From Synchiropus splendidus (Eukaryota; Chordata; Actinopteri; Syngnathiformes; Callionymidae), in the NCBI RefSeq assembly GCF_027744825.2, contig NC_071342.1:13721501-13785500 (forward strand): a stretch of DNA of 64,000 nt, written 5' to 3'. The stretch's first letter is position 1, and the number at the start of each line of letters is the position of its first letter. The position numbers and the translations under genes were made by a program. The notes beneath the pieces were generated by a model. It did no database searches. It was not told the origin of the DNA and saw only the letters and a list, made by a program, of their open reading frames with translations. Of the stretch, positions 1 to 10,987 are shown piece by piece.

Positions 1-1790
1 TTTACGTTATTTTATTATTTAATTTCTCAATTTCCTCTCAGACAGAAATTACATTCTTGTTTTGACCCTGCTGGATTAAGGAACAGGGAGAGTTAAACTT
101 AGCTGTTAACAACTTTGGCTTGTGTTATATAGCAGTTATTTAACACGGGAAGAAAAGTAGTGAGACATGCTGCTTGCAACTCATAATAAGGAAAATCCAC
201 TGTTTTCCATTACCACGCCAGGAGCAAATGCATATTTGAAATGGTGCTCAAGGACAATGCAGGCATGAAGTATCCAACAACAACCTTGCCTCCATGCGGT
301 TCAGGTGACGCACACAAGTATGTTTCCATGACCACAATGTGACTCACAGTGTCTTTAAGTGAATCTAGAAAGCACATACAGGATATTGTTTCACAGCAGT
401 CAGCTGAATGTGAAAATGCAATTCTATTTCAATATATTGTTCGCCCTCTTTACGGAAATCATGATCATCAGCAATTTATAATCGGATTGCATCATAAAGA
501 CACGATCAGGACGGTAGATACATTGTTACTTTTAGAGTCATTGAGTCTTACTAATAATGACATCAAAACAGATAAGAGTTCATGTTTACACAAACTCACT
601 TTCAAAACAAAGGTGTCCACATTTTTGTGGCCTGTTTCTCCTCCTTCAAATAGGGACTTAAACTCAATCTCATTTCTTCATTTGAATATGCCTCAAATAA
701 TTTGGACATGCCTGAATGCACCAGTGGGTGCTGAGACCGAAGAGCAACAGAGACATTGAGTTAGTGGAGTTTTTTGTGGTTCAGATAAGACGGTGAGAAT
801 TTCCCCTCCTGGGACTAATAAAGGAAGTCTTGTCTGGTCTCGTAAACAAAAGGACACCAAATCTGTGCTCGGGTCGCAACACTATTTAAGACTAACACAC
901 TTTTCGACGCTGCTCCCAGCACCATCTTGGTTAAAGCCTGAAAAACTTAAGAGGGCCCCGTATGACCTGCCAAGAAGCTCCCGCTGTTGAGCGTTTCATT
1001 TTTCTTTTTCCTTCGCCCTTCTTTTTTTGTCTTGTTCTGTGAGGTGGAAATGCTGGACCCAACATGGACAGCAAGACCCTTTGCCATAATATCAGATGAG
1101 GAATCACAATATGAGCTGCTTGGAGGGTGTCTGCACTGTCTGAGTGCATGGGCTTTGCAACTGCTCTGTACTTTAAATGTATGCAGAAACACATATCAGT
1201 CTAACAAACAATTTACATAAATTCATCTTAAAACCGATAAAGTGGAACAAATGGATGACAGAAAATTAGACTCGATTACACCAAATATATCAACTTTTTC
1301 AGTCACATTTCAAACACAGAAATGTCTGTGTGCAGCCTTTTATGCAGCAGTCTTGAGGAACGTGGCTTCTAGTGAGGGCGATGACCTACATGAAGACCCA
1401 ATACTATTTACTGAGGCTTTCCATTATTCATTGTGAGAATGAATTTACACATTCAAACCATCATTACTGGTAAACAAGTGAGCGTATCTTTGGATGCACA
1501 GGGCTATATGTTTCCCCCAAAGCAACACTGAATCTCATAATTAGCAAAAATAACTACGACGAAGGCCCAGGGGTTAAATATTTTCATAGTTTCTCAACAC
1601 GCTAGCTGCCTGCGATGATCTCGAGTGCTTTGCAGACCTAATATGTCATGAGTCCAATTGTGAGGACCCGCTGGAACAAGTGTCCCGGCGAGAAGATTAA
1701 AAAGAAAGAAGCTGCTTTCTGGAGTAAAAAACAGGTTCAAAGGGAGGTCTTTCGCTCAGGGAGAAGTTAATGTACCGCAAGACAGACTGG
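1..1790. other. Upstream intergenic DNA, nothing recognised
   Basis: This AT-rich stretch lies about 5 kb upstream of the probable nrxn1 first exon. Open frames occur (for example 349-759 on the + strand), but their translations have no recognisable domain, no coding-like composition and no splice context. A pyrimidine-rich tract lies near 998-1032. No RNA gene or clear mobile element was seen. Confidence 0.5.
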
Positions 1791-1794
1791 TTAT

Positions 1795-2075
1795 TACTGG
1801 TGGTTAGTACTGCAGCCTCACTGCAAGAACGTCGGTGGTTTGATTCCTGTTCAGAGCAACCCTCGGAGCAAACCTAGGTCTTCCCTTTCCAGAGCTTATA
1901 TGTTCTCCTGCTCGCATCAGGAATCCTGCAGGCACTCCGGTTTCCTCCCACAGTCTAAAAGCATACAAACATTTAGTTATTTCCTGTGTGTCTCCTGCCT
2001 TTAGCCCCAACTAACTGGGACTGGCTTTAGCTCCTGTGAATGGAATGAGGTGTTGAAAATAAACAAAGAATCCCT
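1795..2075 (+). repeat. Diverged tRNA-derived SINE-like repeat
   Basis: The left end has a tRNA-like head: an A-box-like TGGTTAGTACTG at 1801-1812 and a B-box-like GGTTTGATTCC at 1837-1847. It is followed by a body with TTTCCTCCCACAGTCTAAAAGCAT and a tail GGTGTTGAAAATAAAC, which I recognise as diverged versions of a SINE common in teleosts. No target duplication could be recognised, so the copy is old. The open frame on the other strand inside it is not a gene. The superfamily is fairly sure; the family name is left open. Confidence 0.6.
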
Positions 2076-2439
2076 ATGAACATGTTCTCCCTTCATCTCT
2101 GTGCAGTGCAGTTTGACCAACGTCGGAGGAGCAGACTCACGTTTTTGTCTTTTATGTGGTCAATGTTCATGTTTATAGACATTGATACAACACATCCAAG
2201 GTCTCCTCAGAGAACAGAACTCACTGCGACTAAACCAGGCAATTTGAAGAAAAGAAATTGAAAGTATTGGCAATTCCGCTTCTCCAATAATCCTCCATCA
2301 TGTGTCAATACTAAATCTGACAGTTTGTCCCAGTCTGTGTGACTAGGCGTGGAGATCTTGGGTTTAATCCGATTTCTAGCATGGTAATGCCTTCTCTCAT
2401 GCATCTTCAGTGAGGTCATTAAGTGCCAGTCAATACAAT

Positions 2440-4150
2440 CTGCAGCCTCATTTTAACCGGACATGCGACCCGCTCCCTCCCGCCGCACTCTTACATTAAT
2501 TCGCCAGAAATTAAATTCGGACTCTCAATGTCCCTTTTTCCGGTCGCGTAATCCAATGGCTTTAAATGATGCCGATCCATAAATTCAATCAGGGATAATC
2601 TAGAGGATATAGATTCGATCATTAGGAAGGAGGAGATGCTTCAGGAGAAACCCAAGCTTTTTGAGAAACGCGCTAATGGGCGCATTTAGCCAACAATCAA
2701 ATGACAAGTTGGGTTTCACACACTGAATCAGAGTCCCATTTTTGTTACAAGCAGTCAAGGCGAATTAAGAAGAGCGCCCCTGAGACAAGGAGTTTCGACT
2801 GTCACACCTCACATTTGAATCATGAGCCGCCATGAAATACTACAGAAGATGTACAAACTATCATGGCACCTAGTTGTTGCCACTCCATGTCTAAGTTGAA
2901 TTCCCCACAGTCCAGGTGTGACGGTTTGATCCTCCATCATGACTTTAGCAGCCTCTCACTTCAAACTGAAACACACTCTTCCTGATGCAGCAGTGCATAT
3001 GAGATGAATTATTCAAGGAGCATGTCTGCTTGCTACCTGGACTGAGCCTCTACTGGGCCTCCATGTCTCGAAAACTGGAGGAAATAATCCACAAATGGGA
3101 TAATATTCATGGCACAGTAGCGTTTTACTTTTCAATTGCTCCTGGAGTTAATGATCCTCTGTCACTTTAATATCACTTCAATACACTGAATCCCATAAAA
3201 TGCCCTTCATTTTAAACTGATAATCTGAAATTGGAATAAAGAAAACCATTCATAAATTAGAGATTATCTGTTTTACTTCCCTGAACTGTTTTTTTCTTTT
3301 TCTAAACCTTGGCAGTTTTTAATCTGACAGAGCAGCTTAAACCAAAGTACAGCAAGATTCTTCCCTTTAAGGTTCCTCACTTGTCGGCCTGCATTAAAAC
3401 GAGTCAAAATTATGTCTTTGGAAGTTGTCAAGCTCAGTGTTAAGCAGCATCAAGGGCTATTCAAAAGTCAACATCAATTTCCAGGCAGCGATGCCTTTGA
3501 ACCGCCTCCAGAATGTTCTGCTCTGAAGAGGCTATCGAATTACCTTTAATGTTGTCTATTACACATAAATTTGCTGCAGCCCAACTTCGGAGGTAGGAGG
3601 GCTTTGACCGTATTGGAGATAAATGCATGAGCGGGCACTTTTGTCAAGATGCTAACTCAACTGAAACAATCAAAGTAACGTCAAGAGAATTTATTCAAGC
3701 TGTGTGATTCAATATTTTGGAGAAGACATACAAGCATGCAATGCATTTACCTAAATACATGTCTTATTTACACACTTTGTTCTGTATAGTTGCAAGATAA
3801 ATGTGCCAATCGGACTCAGTGTGAGAAACGCTAGACGTGTTTACCTGAGCACTTCAGATTTGAATTTTAAAATGATCGTATGAAAAAAATCACAAGTTTC
3901 ATCTGCCTTTGCGAACATTTAATACCAAACTTTTTTTGTGATGTTCTTCTTCATGATATCATGCGCAGCCATTTCCATAGGTGCTCCTTAAACCACATCG
4001 ATGCTCGCACAGCAGCCACTTTAAATATTTAGGAACTTGTTGCAAATCATGTCACATTTACTGCATATGACTACTTCATTTTTCCATTATTCCTTTGCAA
4101 TTATTTGCTCAGAAATAAAAGATCTAATACAAGATATATTTGTGAGATAT
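2440..4150. other. Unique-looking non-coding block, possible conserved elements
   Basis: About 1.7 kb without microsatellites or recognised repeats. Parts of it (about 2460-2720 and 2860-3260) look like conserved non-coding elements near developmental genes: moderate GC, balanced composition and several homeodomain-like AT cores such as TTAAT and ATTAA. There is no open coding frame. Only an alignment to other fish could show conservation; this is inference from texture alone. Confidence 0.25.
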
Positions 4151-4152
4151 TC

Positions 4153-4340
4153 AGTGTCCTGTTTTTCAGAGGCCAGTCGGTAGCACTGTCTGCTGTATAA
4201 CCTTTGGCGTTGGACAACAATTTCAATGAAACATCACACAATTTTTAAAACAAGAGCGCCACCAATAGAGCTCTGAAAACAAGGACACTATTGCATCAAC
4301 CTATCACTACTGTTTCATGAAACCTCATCAAGCATTACCC
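4153..4340. mobile_element. hAT-type MITE, truncated old copy
   Basis: This is a diverged member of the MITE family described in full at 26019-26246. It shares the inner TTCAGAGGCCA, the ACTGTCTGCTGTATAA block, TCAATGAAACAT, and the right-end TGTTTCATGAAACCTCATC. The left terminal repeat is missing or degraded. The inner CTCF-like segments are eroded here, with about four mismatches to the 14-bp core on the right side. Confidence 0.6.
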
Positions 4341-5976
4341 TGTTGTTACACTGGCAGTTACACTCTACTGCTGGAAATCACAATCTTGTTCTTGATCTTG
4401 CTACACAATGCTTGTGACCAAAGGTGAGAGTATGAAACGGCCAGTAAGAGCTTTGTATTTTGGTTCTTCACCAATACTTCACTCATCCTCTGTCTGTCTG
4501 ATGATATTGCACATGACCTTTAGAGGACATTCTAACCGATACAGCACCTGGTCTGAAATTGAGGCAAACTGAAACTTTTTTCCATAAAAGTATTTCCATA
4601 CTGCATACTACCCCAAGGAACAAGGAGTGAATGACAAGTACATCAAACACAAGTGGACAGGTCAAATAAACATTCAAAAGATAGGTGAATCTAAGAAGAG
4701 CGATTCCCTGATTCTGACAGTGGTTTTCACTGGAAGACCATTCAGACGTGCTTCCTTTGCTTCCGACAGGACTGACACTGGCAATGGTTTTCCTCAAACA
4801 CCAGACTGACTAGCTCTAAATGTTTTTTTCATCACGTTCAGCGAGCCCGCCCCCTTTCATTCCCCGCAACCCAACTTCTACGTCTTCATTCCACGACTTT
4901 CTGGCGTCTCACATCCTTCCCTGCTCCTTGTCTCATATCCTTTTGGAAGTTGGCATCAGCCTGGTATCATCCGCTCTTGGCAGAAGAATCCAGTGCAAGC
5001 AAACTAGGAGAAAATTTACTTTTTCGCCGCGTTATACGCCCACCTGAAATGACTCCCCAGAGACACACACACATCTCTCGAACAAACAATTTTAAATTAA
5101 AAGGTTTACTTTGCAAGACGACTCAGGAATCCACTCTTGTTTGTGCGCTTGTATGTGAAGTAAACAACTAATGGTTGTTTTTGAGGTCTTTATATACCAT
5201 TTAAATTGGGGAGTGTTATAAACTTATCAACATATTCATCACCTTCTTGCCTAACAGCAGTTTTATAAAGAAGAAGCCAGTGCTTCATCTCCAGTAGAAT
5301 CTTCACCCAAGAGAGCAGTGATGTCCTTGTCCAACAGATGCAGGTCTTCAACGAGTAAATATGTGGTGTCTTAAATTAGTCTGGGAAAAGGGAAATTAGC
5401 TTGGGGGGGATGTTGCTCACCATGCTCCACTGGTCCTCCAGGACGTCCAAGAAACAGTTCAATGATTTCAAGGTCTTGTATTATTTTGCACCACAGTTCC
5501 CATGTTCCTCGGAGTGTACCATCATCTGACCTTTCGTGTTCCACTGATATCAAGGCAGGATGGCAAACATCCAGAGAGTTAAGTTTGGAACTGACCTTCT
5601 CACTGTTTTGCTGAGTGATTTGGTAAAGTCACTGCAACTGTTGGCATCTTTCTCACTAAGTTATATTACATGTAGTCATTCGTTCTGATAAACCGAACAT
5701 AACTGTCTTCCCTGAAAGACTATTTATTAACCCATTAATAATATCATGGAATGACATTGACTCCTATCCACTACAGCCCAACATAGTAAACTCAATCCCT
5801 TTATACCAAGTGTGGATTTTTATTCATTATATTTGGATATTAAATATGCATTCATAAATATTATGTTTTTGTTATTATTTGTTAGTTAGTTATTTATGTC
5901 GTTATTTTATTTTTTCATAAAAATGTTATATTCATTTAATGAGTAATGCCCAATAATACATATACTATATGTATTG

Positions 5977-5978
<2 letters not shown>
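4341..5978. other. Intergenic DNA, nothing recognised
   Basis: AT-rich non-coding sequence. A pyrimidine-rich piece lies at about 4815-4960. The short open frames in it overlap on both strands and encode nothing recognisable. No repeat family was identified. Confidence 0.4.

Positions 5979-6062
<84 letters not shown>
5979..6062. repeat. (TA)n microsatellite, 84 bp
   Basis: Uninterrupted alternating A and T. Reading frames through it give artificial Tyr-Ile repeats and are not genes. It is one of at least eight long TA arrays in the window. Confidence 0.98.
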
Positions 6063-6066
<4 letters not shown>

Positions 6067-6830
6067 CGGTATATCGTTCTTGGTTCAAAATGTATTCAAA
6101 TTGTTCAGTGGCTGCCGATATAATATTTAGGGAAATTGAATATAGTTCAGACATTGATACCTTTTCCCTTTGGATTTAGTCTGGATCACCTTGTCACAGT
6201 GGCTAGTTGAGTTAATCTCTTAGGGCTATTAAGGGTGAATTGGTAGAAGAAGTGATGAAAGATGCATGATGGATGTCGGGAAGGTTGTGTATACATCTGT
6301 CATATCCTGTAACCATGTGGGGGATGGGTGTAATATTCAACATTGTTCACGTAACAACTGAACTTCAGCTTCTCTTTCCTGTGTCTCCTCTGTTTTTTTT
6401 TTTTTTTTCTTTTTTTTATAATATAATGATCATTGGTGATGTTAATGCTTCACAGAGACCAAGATCAGTCTCTGGACATCACATGACAAAAGATTCCATA
6501 TTTCATATTTTAAAAGTGGCTTCTATCAATAGCTTTGTTTTGCTTTGACACTGAACTTTGGAGGAGTCGTCTTCAGCCCGCACCAGTGGTGGGGCGAGAG
6601 TTCGGCTCTCATCCTTAAGTCTATGTTGGTGAATGCTTATGTGCCATTTTGAAATGAATGTGCTTGTGTCTCTCCACACTACCAACAATTCAATCTCCTA
6701 TTCTTTATTGTGTCACATGACCGCATCCTTCTATTGATTGAGGACATGGTATCATAATATGTTGCAGCTGAATCCCTGATCTCATTTCCTCTGCACAGAC
6801 CACCCAGTTGACTGGGACTTGTGGTGCTGG
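6063..6830. other. nrxn1: Proximal upstream region of nrxn1
   Basis: Non-coding sequence between the TA array and the CpG-rich region. It holds a T-rich run at about 6391-6417 and otherwise ordinary AT-rich DNA. Upstream regulatory elements may lie here, but no specific site can be supported. Confidence 0.3.
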
Positions 6831-7790
6831 AACAGAGGAGCTTCCCTCGCCGGTGGCGGACGGTTGTAGTGTCGCTCCATGAGTGGATGGCAGTGGGAGG
6901 CACCGGCGCTGTCCAAGGTGCTGCATGCTGCCCCTCCCTGGCAGACTCGGCGGAGTCACATGATCGCGTCTGTGGCTCCTGACAGTCGCTGGATCAGCTC
7001 GAAAAGGAGACCAGACTGCACCTTCTTCTCCTCCAACACTGCTGGATACTTCACTTCACGCTGCGACTTTAATTTTCCTGGCTTTGTTCTTCTTTAGAAA
7101 AAAAAAAAAAAATCAAATATTTAAGGTGATTATTTCATTATTTTGAGTTGAGCGAAAGTACAGCCCCCCCGCACCCGTTATCTCTCTCGCTCTCTCTTCA
7201 TCTCCCTTTTTCTCCAGCCGATATGATGATGTGATTCACTTGAAGACAGAATTTCAAGTGAACGTGTCACCGAAGTGATTTTCTTTTTTCGTGCGTGAAA
7301 CGCAGGGAATGGATTGTCTCGGTTTGCGGATGCTTCTCTGACATGTATTTCTTTTGCGTCAACAACTTGGGGTCCCGTAGAAGTACCCTGCTTTAAAAGG
7401 TAATTACAAGCCTATTACCACTTCTTCACTTCACAAAAGTTGTCGTCGTTGCGACCTTAGAGATGCGAGGATTCGATGTCCCATTTCGGGAGTCGCTGAT
7501 TCTGACACGCGTGAAAGATCCAGCTGGTGGTTCCGTTCGCTGCGTGTGGACCGAGGCGCCGCTGCCTTCCTTCATCTCGTTTGCGGCTTTGCGTGTTCCG
7601 ATTTTGCCGTGAGAACTGACGCCGGAGTCTGGAAATGCAGCGACGACAACCGGACGCGTGCAGCCCGCATGGTTCTCTCGCACAATTCGACCATTATGAA
7701 TGAAATGACGCACTTAAGGCTGTTTTTCCCGGCGAAGCATTTGTGCTGGAATCCCGATGGTGACAGATATATGTTGCAGAAGTTAGCGTG
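6830..7790 (+). promoter_or_regulatory. nrxn1: CpG-rich promoter / first-exon region of nrxn1-alpha
   Basis: CpG dinucleotides are rare elsewhere but dense here, with about 30 in roughly 270 bp at 7421-7690. A CT-rich stretch lies at 7170-7216. The position just upstream of exon 2 and the CpG density fit the alpha-neurexin promoter and its non-coding first exon, since vertebrate NRXN1 has a 5' UTR exon before the large coding exon. No TATA box can be assigned and the transcription start is not visible. Two candidate donors could end exon 1: AAAAG|GTAATT after 7399 and TTAGC|GTGAGT after 7787. Open frames inside the region show no recognisable protein. Confidence 0.55.
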
Positions 7791-8051
7791 AGTGCAGAAG
7801 AGAAAGGAAATAACAGCATTTTATCTCAATTACTCTTCATGGTTTCAGCTATTTCAAGTGATTCTCTTCAATATCCAGTGATACGTCACCCATTCGTGCA
7901 TGCTGAGTTTACTAACAGGATGCGTGGTAACAAGCAGACTGTGCTTTTGATTTGGAGAAACATGGATGGTCTCTTGCTGGTGTGAAAATAGATTTATGCA
8001 GAGATGATGTTGATGTTTTTTTTTTCTTCTTTTTTCTTGTTTTCCCCACAG
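7788..8051 (+). other. nrxn1: Probable intron 1 (alternatively from 7400)
   Basis: The 3' end is a strong acceptor: a long pyrimidine tract at about 8015-8047 followed by CACAG, with AG at 8050-8051. The 5' end is either GTGAGT at 7788 (intron of 264 bp) or GTAATT at 7400 (intron of 652 bp). cDNA would decide. Confidence 0.5.
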
Positions 8052-8092
8052 ATTTTAAGGACTGAAGATTGTTTGTCTGTCTCCATTTATCC

Positions 8093-8158
8093 ATGAAGAT
8101 GGAGGATGAAGTGCCCCGAGCAAGGCTTTCGGTTACCAGCCACATTATGCTGGCATGA
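8093..8158 (+). promoter_or_regulatory. Upstream ORF 1 in the 5' leader (21 codons)
   Basis: An ATG at 8093 opens a 21-codon frame ending in TGA at 8156-8158. It is the first of several short ORFs in the exon 2 leader, all closed before the main start. Such uORFs usually lower translation of the main frame; whether this one is used is not shown by the sequence. Confidence 0.5.
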
Positions 8159-8259
8159 ATATCAAGCTCACAGCTGCCATCCGTACTCATTCACACTTGC
8201 TCTAGTGGACTCCCATCAGACTGGACTGTTCCTCAATTACAGAGACGGGTGCCAGCAAG

Positions 8260-8313
8260 ATGTTTGAGGCTCAGTGTGTTTCCTGTAAGCAGCCATGGAA
8301 GGGAGGACCTTGA
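8260..8313 (+). promoter_or_regulatory. Upstream ORF 2 in the 5' leader (17 codons)
   Basis: An ATG at 8260 with G at -3 (context CAAGATG) and T at +4 opens a 17-codon frame that stops at 8311-8313. A further 9-codon frame at 8295-8324 overlaps it in another phase. Both end well before the neurexin start. Confidence 0.45.
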
Positions 8314-8364
8314 TAGGATCTTAGAGCAAACACCGAGAGGTTTGGCCGGGGGCCTAGTTGAGTC

Positions 8365-8436
8365 ATGCCATTTGCTTCTGGATGCAAAGTTCAGCTTTTT
8401 CTATGCGTCGATGTTTGTTTAGTGTTTTGTGCATGA
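8365..8436 (+). promoter_or_regulatory. Upstream ORF 3 in the 5' leader (23 codons)
   Basis: An ATG at 8365 opens a 23-codon frame ending in TGA at 8434-8436. A three-codon ORF (8433-8444) overlaps its stop. The end lies about 30 bases before the neurexin ATG, so re-initiation or leaky scanning would be needed to reach the main start. Confidence 0.45.
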
Positions 8437-8468
8437 GCCCCTAGATTTATCAGCTTGCTGTGTTTTCT

Positions 8469-9195
8469 ATGTCGACCTGCAACATGATTTTGCAAAAGCA
8501 ACATAGCGCCCATGTGCTTTGGGTCTGCCTCATGATTTGCTGCTGCCTAGAAATCAGCTCTTGTTTGGAGTTTTCAGGTGCCGAGGGTCAGTGGGCTAGG
8601 TTCCCGGTGTGGAATGCATGCTGTGAAAGTGAGATGAGTTTTAACATGAAGACGAAAAGCTCCAACGGCCTGTTGGTCTACTTTGACGACGAGGGATTTT
8701 GTGACTTTCTTGAGCTTCTCCTGCTGAACGGTAAACTCAGCTTGCGTTTTTCGATTTTCTGCGCCGAGCCCGCCACCGTGGTCTCCGACACGGCGGTCAA
8801 CGACAGCCGGTGGCACGCCGTCACCATCAGGAGAAACTTCAAGAACACCACCCTGGTGGTGGACAGTGAGATCAAATGGGTGGAGGTGAAGTCCAAGCGG
8901 AGGGATATGACTGTCTTCAGCCATTTGTTTGTGGGTGGAATACCGCCGGAATTACGATCCGTGGCATTGAGACTGACCTCAGACGTAATCAAGGATCAAC
9001 CCCCTTTTGCTGGATGGATAACAGACGTTCAGGTCAACAAAACCGAGTCTGTCATGATCGACAGTGACGGAGTCCTAGCGGACCTGTGTGGTGCAGCCAA
9101 CATGTGCTTGAATGGAGGAGTCTGCAGCTTAGTTAACAACCAGCCAACATGCGACTGCACTCAGACGGGCTTCCAAGGAAGTGACTGCAGTGAAG
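8469..9195 (+). CDS. nrxn1: Alpha-neurexin-1, N-terminal part: signal peptide, LNS1, EGF1
   Basis: Presynaptic adhesion receptor; alpha-neurexins bind postsynaptic partners such as neuroligins and LRRTMs and support Ca2+-dependent transmitter release. These 242 codons open the protein. Residues 1-32 form a signal peptide with a hydrophobic, Cys-rich core ([11 protein letters not shown]); [10 protein letters not shown] at 33-42 is the likely mature start. Residues 33 to about 190 are LNS1, with [48 protein letters not shown] and [11 protein letters not shown] matching NRXN1 much better than NRXN2 or NRXN3. EGF1 has six Cys at 207, 213, 219, 228, 230 and 240. N-glycosylation sequons are at N111, N126 and N190. 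The ATG at 8469 is the first in frame after a stop at 8442, but has T at -3; the ATG at 8484, with A at -3, could be used instead. The linker before EGF1 is shorter than the Gly-rich mammalian one. The paralogue (a or b) is undecided. Confidence 0.95.
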
Positions 9196-9981
9196 GTAAG
9201 ACACCTGAGCTCAGCGTCAACCATACATTTGCCTGCTCTTTTCTTAGTCCCATGCCCATCAGTTATGGAACGGCGTGTCGTGATGCCTTTTTAGATGTGA
9301 CATGTTTGTCATTGATCCTTGAAAATAGTTGCTTTTTAATGAGTGAAGCTCCTTCAAGGGCTCATTAAGAAAACATGCCGGGGCTCTCCGTCCCCATAGG
9401 TCCTCCACTCGTATCCTGCAAGCCCACGGGGAGCGGTTGACCTATGAAACAGTCTCTCCAGTGGATCATGTCAATAGCATAAACACACTCTCGCGCACTT
9501 TATATATCATTGTCATGCCTGAATATTGACCATTATAAATCGTCCCTTTTATTTCTTTTTGTTTTTATTCATATTAATGACTCCATATAAAGCTAAGTCC
9601 AAAAGATATTTATCTATTGTGGACTGGTATAACTCTGTTGTATGATAAAATACTTGCTGATTTGCACTCACCAACCTCTGGCCACGCCCCCTTTGTTGTG
9701 ATTGGCCAAGCACAGGAAGTTCAACACGGAAGTGTTGGCGACACATAAGCAAGCAACCTATCACTATTGTTTGAAACATAGATTCTGAAGGTGAAACCAG
9801 ATTTTTCTTATATATATATATATAGTATGGAATATTATGGTATTGGAATAAGACAGGTGTCAGGCATTCTTTTGTGACAGATTCACTAGACTTCAACATG
9901 CTCATTTTTCTCATTTAAATAGGTTAAAATAAAATATATTTAAAAAAAACTTATATAAAAACGTATATATAACATAATGGA

Positions 9982-10096
<115 letters not shown>

Positions 10097-10206
10097 CTTT
10101 AAGGGGTTTCCATTATTTTGTCCAACCCCTGTATATTTAACTGCAGGTTGTGTAGAATTATCTGATTTAAGTTGATGGTAATTGCTGCATTGAAATATAT
10201 GGATAC

Positions 10207-10241
<35 letters not shown>

Positions 10242-10970
10242 TCCAAAGGTGTAGTTGGGCAGGACTATTCAAATGTTTGCTAGCATCAAAACAGTAGCAC
10301 ACAGCTTGGACATATGTTGTTGTCATTTTGATGCACCTACATTCAGTATACAATATAAAAAAATAAAAAAAAAAAACTGCAAAAGACACCATTTGAGACC
10401 AACGAACAATCGCTGACTTATTTTTTCCCCTCAACATTTGACAAACTAAAATGTCTGAGACTTTTCTTTCCTGGAAATTTGGTTAGCAGAGTCATCGCAA
10501 GGTCATGCATGTTGAATTTTCAGTCTTCAATGGAAGTCAATTACTAATTGCGCATTTATCTATTCACTGTACAATTAAATCTGAGAAAATCCTGATGTTA
10601 ATTTTAAAGTGAGAAACATCACCATAGCAACAATTGGAATGAAGAAAAAAAAACCCTGTTGTTAAAGTAGATTGGCAACAAACAAGTGGATGCAAATTCA
10701 CTGAGCCAAGTCAGACAAATGAGATGGTAAGCCTCAACCCAAGCTTTAACAAAACAGCTGAAGCAACGTCTTCTTTCGGAAGCTCCAAATATGTCTTGAG
10801 ATCCATATTGTAATATCACCATTCATGACATGGAGCAATGATCTGAATATGTAAATACGATCTCCTTCTGGATATCGTCCCCATAGCTGCGTCCAGCGAA
10901 GATGCGCGAGCAGTGATTCAGACAGGTTGGCAGAGGAGAGGGAGCGGGTATGTTGGTCAGGCCCCATGTC

Positions 10971-10987
10971 GGGGGCGGGGGTGGGGG
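10971..10987 (+). other. G-rich tract, possible G-quadruplex
   Basis: Three runs of five G separated by single bases (GGGGGCGGGGGTGGGGG), with further G pairs and triplets about 25-40 bases upstream (GGGAGCGGG). It stands out in AT-rich intron and could fold into a quadruplex on the sense RNA. Function unknown. Confidence 0.5.

Larger units (their letters stand above)
8052..9195 (+). other. nrxn1: nrxn1 exon 2 (5' leader plus first coding exon)
   Basis: The exon is bounded by the acceptor at 8050-8051 and by the donor GAAG|GTAAGA after 9195. The first 417 bases are 5' leader and the last 727 are coding. It ends in phase 1: the final G joins the first two bases of the next exon. In-frame sequence continues past the donor to a stop at 9366, but that stretch is intron read-through with no neurexin similarity. 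One large exon holding the signal peptide, LNS1 and EGF1 matches the vertebrate NRXN1 layout. Confidence 0.9.

Noticed and set aside
349..759. 136-codon open frame upstream of nrxn1
   Set aside because: No recognisable domain, no splice or promoter context, and composition like the surrounding AT-rich DNA; treated as chance.
5946..6179. Tyr-Ile repeat 'proteins' at the TA arrays (also 9989, 18382, 28448, 45702, 55747, 56181, 56388)
   Set aside because: These are translations of microsatellites.
8574..8992. Open frames on the minus strand across exon 2
   Set aside because: They overlap the clearly homologous LNS1 coding sequence and are its mirror in other frames.
9196..9368. Continuation of the neurexin frame past 9195 to a stop
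   Set aside because: The donor GAAG|GTAAGA after 9195 is strong, homology ends exactly there, and the next homologous residues are in the microexon at 23607. The extension is intron sequence.
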